NCBI GenBank assembly: GCA_030695265.1
Contig: JAUYTA010000675.1
Coordinates: 1-6,555 of the forward strand
Reading direction: 5' to 3'
Source of the DNA: Bacteroidota bacterium
GTDB taxonomy: Bacteria > Bacteroidota > Bacteroidia > Bacteroidales > Prolixibacteraceae
Length of the DNA: 6,555 nt
In this document: positions 5,893 to 6,555 of the stretch, piece by piece
Position numbering within the stretch: position 1 is the first letter of the stretch
Layout of the letters: each line of letters starts with the position of its first letter
Translations under genes and position numbers: made by a program
Notes under the pieces: model-generated
Told to the model about the DNA's origin: nothing
Database searches by the model: none
The model's input: the letters and a program-made list of their open reading frames with translations, nothing else

Positions 5893-6099
5893 TTATCTGG
5901 ACGAACTAATCGGGAAACAGGAGAACCCCAAAGCCCCAAAGTAAAAGAGATAATGACTGATGAATTTATTTGGAGAGTTGCAAACTCAGGACTATTTACC
6001 CCTCGTTGCATAAGAGGGCAGAGCTGGTTGACCAACTTCTTTGAAGCCAACAACTCAAAAATTACCCAACAAAACCCGAAGGGCCTTGACATTGCATAG
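5893..6099. other. Unidentified stretch open in frame on both strands
   Basis: This part of the 441-base gap between comM and the TPR gene carries no gene I recognise. On the plus strand the relic's frame stays open from 5893 to TAG 6097-6099, with a possible ATG at 5953 giving under 50 residues. On the minus strand a 67-codon frame (6092-5889) is also open. Neither translation shows a known motif, a convincing start region or a signal. Small inverted repeats are visible, for example CCCTC/GAGGG around a 9-base loop at 6000-6018 and CTTC-TTT-GAAG at 6038-6048. It may be remnant coding sequence, a non-coding element or chance. Confidence 0.3.
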
Positions 6100-6124
6100 C
6101 AACAAATGAAAAATGTGAGAATTT

Positions 6125-6145
6125 GAGGGAATGCCGAATTTCCTC
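6125..6145 (-). terminator. Possible weak terminator for the TPR gene
   Basis: Downstream of the minus-strand TPR stop, the minus strand reads GAGGAA, an 8-base loop, then TTCCCTC: a 6-bp stem with one bulged C. An A/T-rich stretch containing TTTTTC follows about 15 bases later. The stem is short and the T-run distant, so the call is tentative. Confidence 0.25.
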
Positions 6146-6151
6146 TACAAT

Positions 6152-6555
6152 TTATTGACAGTATTCCTTTATAGCCTCATAAGCAACTGAGCTACCTAAT
6201 TCACCAGCCTTGCTTAAATCTAAACATCCGCTATCCTTTTGACCTATAATAATTTTAATAATTCCTCTGTGAATTAAGGCTGCTACATTCTTAGGATCAA
6301 TCTCTATTGTCTTCGTAAAGTCTGTTATTGCTCCCCGGTAGTCTCTTATCTCATATTTTGCAACTCCACTATCATAATAAGCTCCTGTATTCTTAGGATC
6401 AATCTCTATTGCTTTATTGAAGTCAACTATGGCTCCTCTGTAATCTTCTAATTTACATCGGACAGATCCACTATTATTATAGCTATCTATATTTTTAGGG
6501 TTAATTTCAATAGCTTTTCTGAAATCTTCTAAATCTTCATTATAGTCTTCAAGAT
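6152..6555 (-). CDS. Tetratricopeptide (TPR) repeat protein, C-terminal part (5' end outside window)
   Basis: The minus strand is open from the right edge to TAA at 6154-6152, giving 133 residues. Three 34-residue units are visible, beginning AIEINPKN (about 14), AIEIDPKN (about 48) and TIEIDPKN (about 82). They carry the TPR consensus spacing (A-I-x-D-F-x-K-A-I-E-I-D-P-K-N followed by A-x-x-x-x-G-x-x-x-x-x-x-x-D-Y-x-G). The last unit is diverged and runs into a tail with C110 and a final EYCQ. TPR stacks bind partner proteins; nothing here names the partner, and any N-terminal domain lies beyond the window. The repeats also show at DNA level: ATTCTTAGGATCAATCTC occurs on the plus strand at both 6287 and 6389, exactly 102 bases apart, with a diverged copy at 6491. 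The gene is visibly more AT-rich than the genes to its left. Confidence 0.9.
   Translation of the reverse strand, partial: LEDYNEDLEDFRKAIEINPKNIDSYNNSGSVRCKLEDYRGAIVDFNKAIEIDPKNTGAYYDSGVAKYEIRDYRGAITDFTKTIEIDPKNVAALIHRGIIKIIIGQKDSGCLDLSKAGELGSSVAYEAIKEYCQ

Noticed and set aside
5889..6092. 67-codon minus-strand frame beginning MSRPFGFCW as a gene
   Set aside because: No recognisable motif, no convincing start region, and the opposite strand is equally open over the same bases. It is reported only as an unexplained stretch.
6185..6520. CRISPR-like or minisatellite array suggested by regularly spaced similar words at 102-base intervals
   Set aside because: The period is exactly 34 codons and the translation gives canonical TPR units, so protein repeats explain it.

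Overview
The window looks like chromosomal DNA of a member of the Bacteroidota. Four things point there: a Tat-exported Gfo/Idh/MocA oxidoreductase beside a PmoA-like gene end, the absence of Shine-Dalgarno sequences ahead of A-rich start regions, promoter-like TTG / TAnnTTTG pairs, and C/G-rich palindromic intergenic repeats. Protein style suggests an environmental lineage such as Marinilabiliales/Prolixibacteraceae, but that rank is a guess.

Layout. Bases 2-106 are the 3' end of a probable PmoA/DUF6807-family gene. A same-strand run follows: a Tat-signal Gfo/Idh/MocA oxidoreductase (133-1509), an SDR of the D-mannonate oxidoreductase/fructuronate reductase type (1596-2465) and a MmcQ/YjbR-family protein (2485-2838). 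Facing it, and overlapping it tail to tail by 86 bases, is a large YghO-like GNAT-superfamily gene on the minus strand (2753-4057). A short divergent intergenic region holds a good promoter candidate for the comM/yifB-type AAA+ ATPase gene (4172-5710), which ends at a strong hairpin. Bases 5711-6151 hold no intact gene, but they carry three perfect palindromes, a decayed ORF6N-domain (phage antirepressor-like) gene fragment and an unidentified open stretch. From 6152 to the right edge, the minus strand encodes the C-terminal part of a tetratricopeptide-repeat protein.

How the genes fit together. The first three genes look like a sugar or sugar-acid oxidation cluster: an exported or periplasmic oxidoreductase plus a cytoplasmic SDR resembling uronate-pathway enzymes. 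The MmcQ/YjbR, YghO-like and ComM genes are ordinary scattered housekeeping or accessory genes. The right-hand 850 bases look like an accessory zone, being more AT-rich, with gene debris and tandem TPR units.

Most interesting points. First, a palindromic intergenic-type repeat lies inside the SDR reading frame and must be translated as residues 9-20; a related element in opposite orientation lies 80 bases upstream. Second, there is an ORF6N gene relic whose two perfect palindromes each fall on a copy of the same 'SQ' coding motif. No complete new system (CRISPR, toxin-antitoxin, defence island) is visible.
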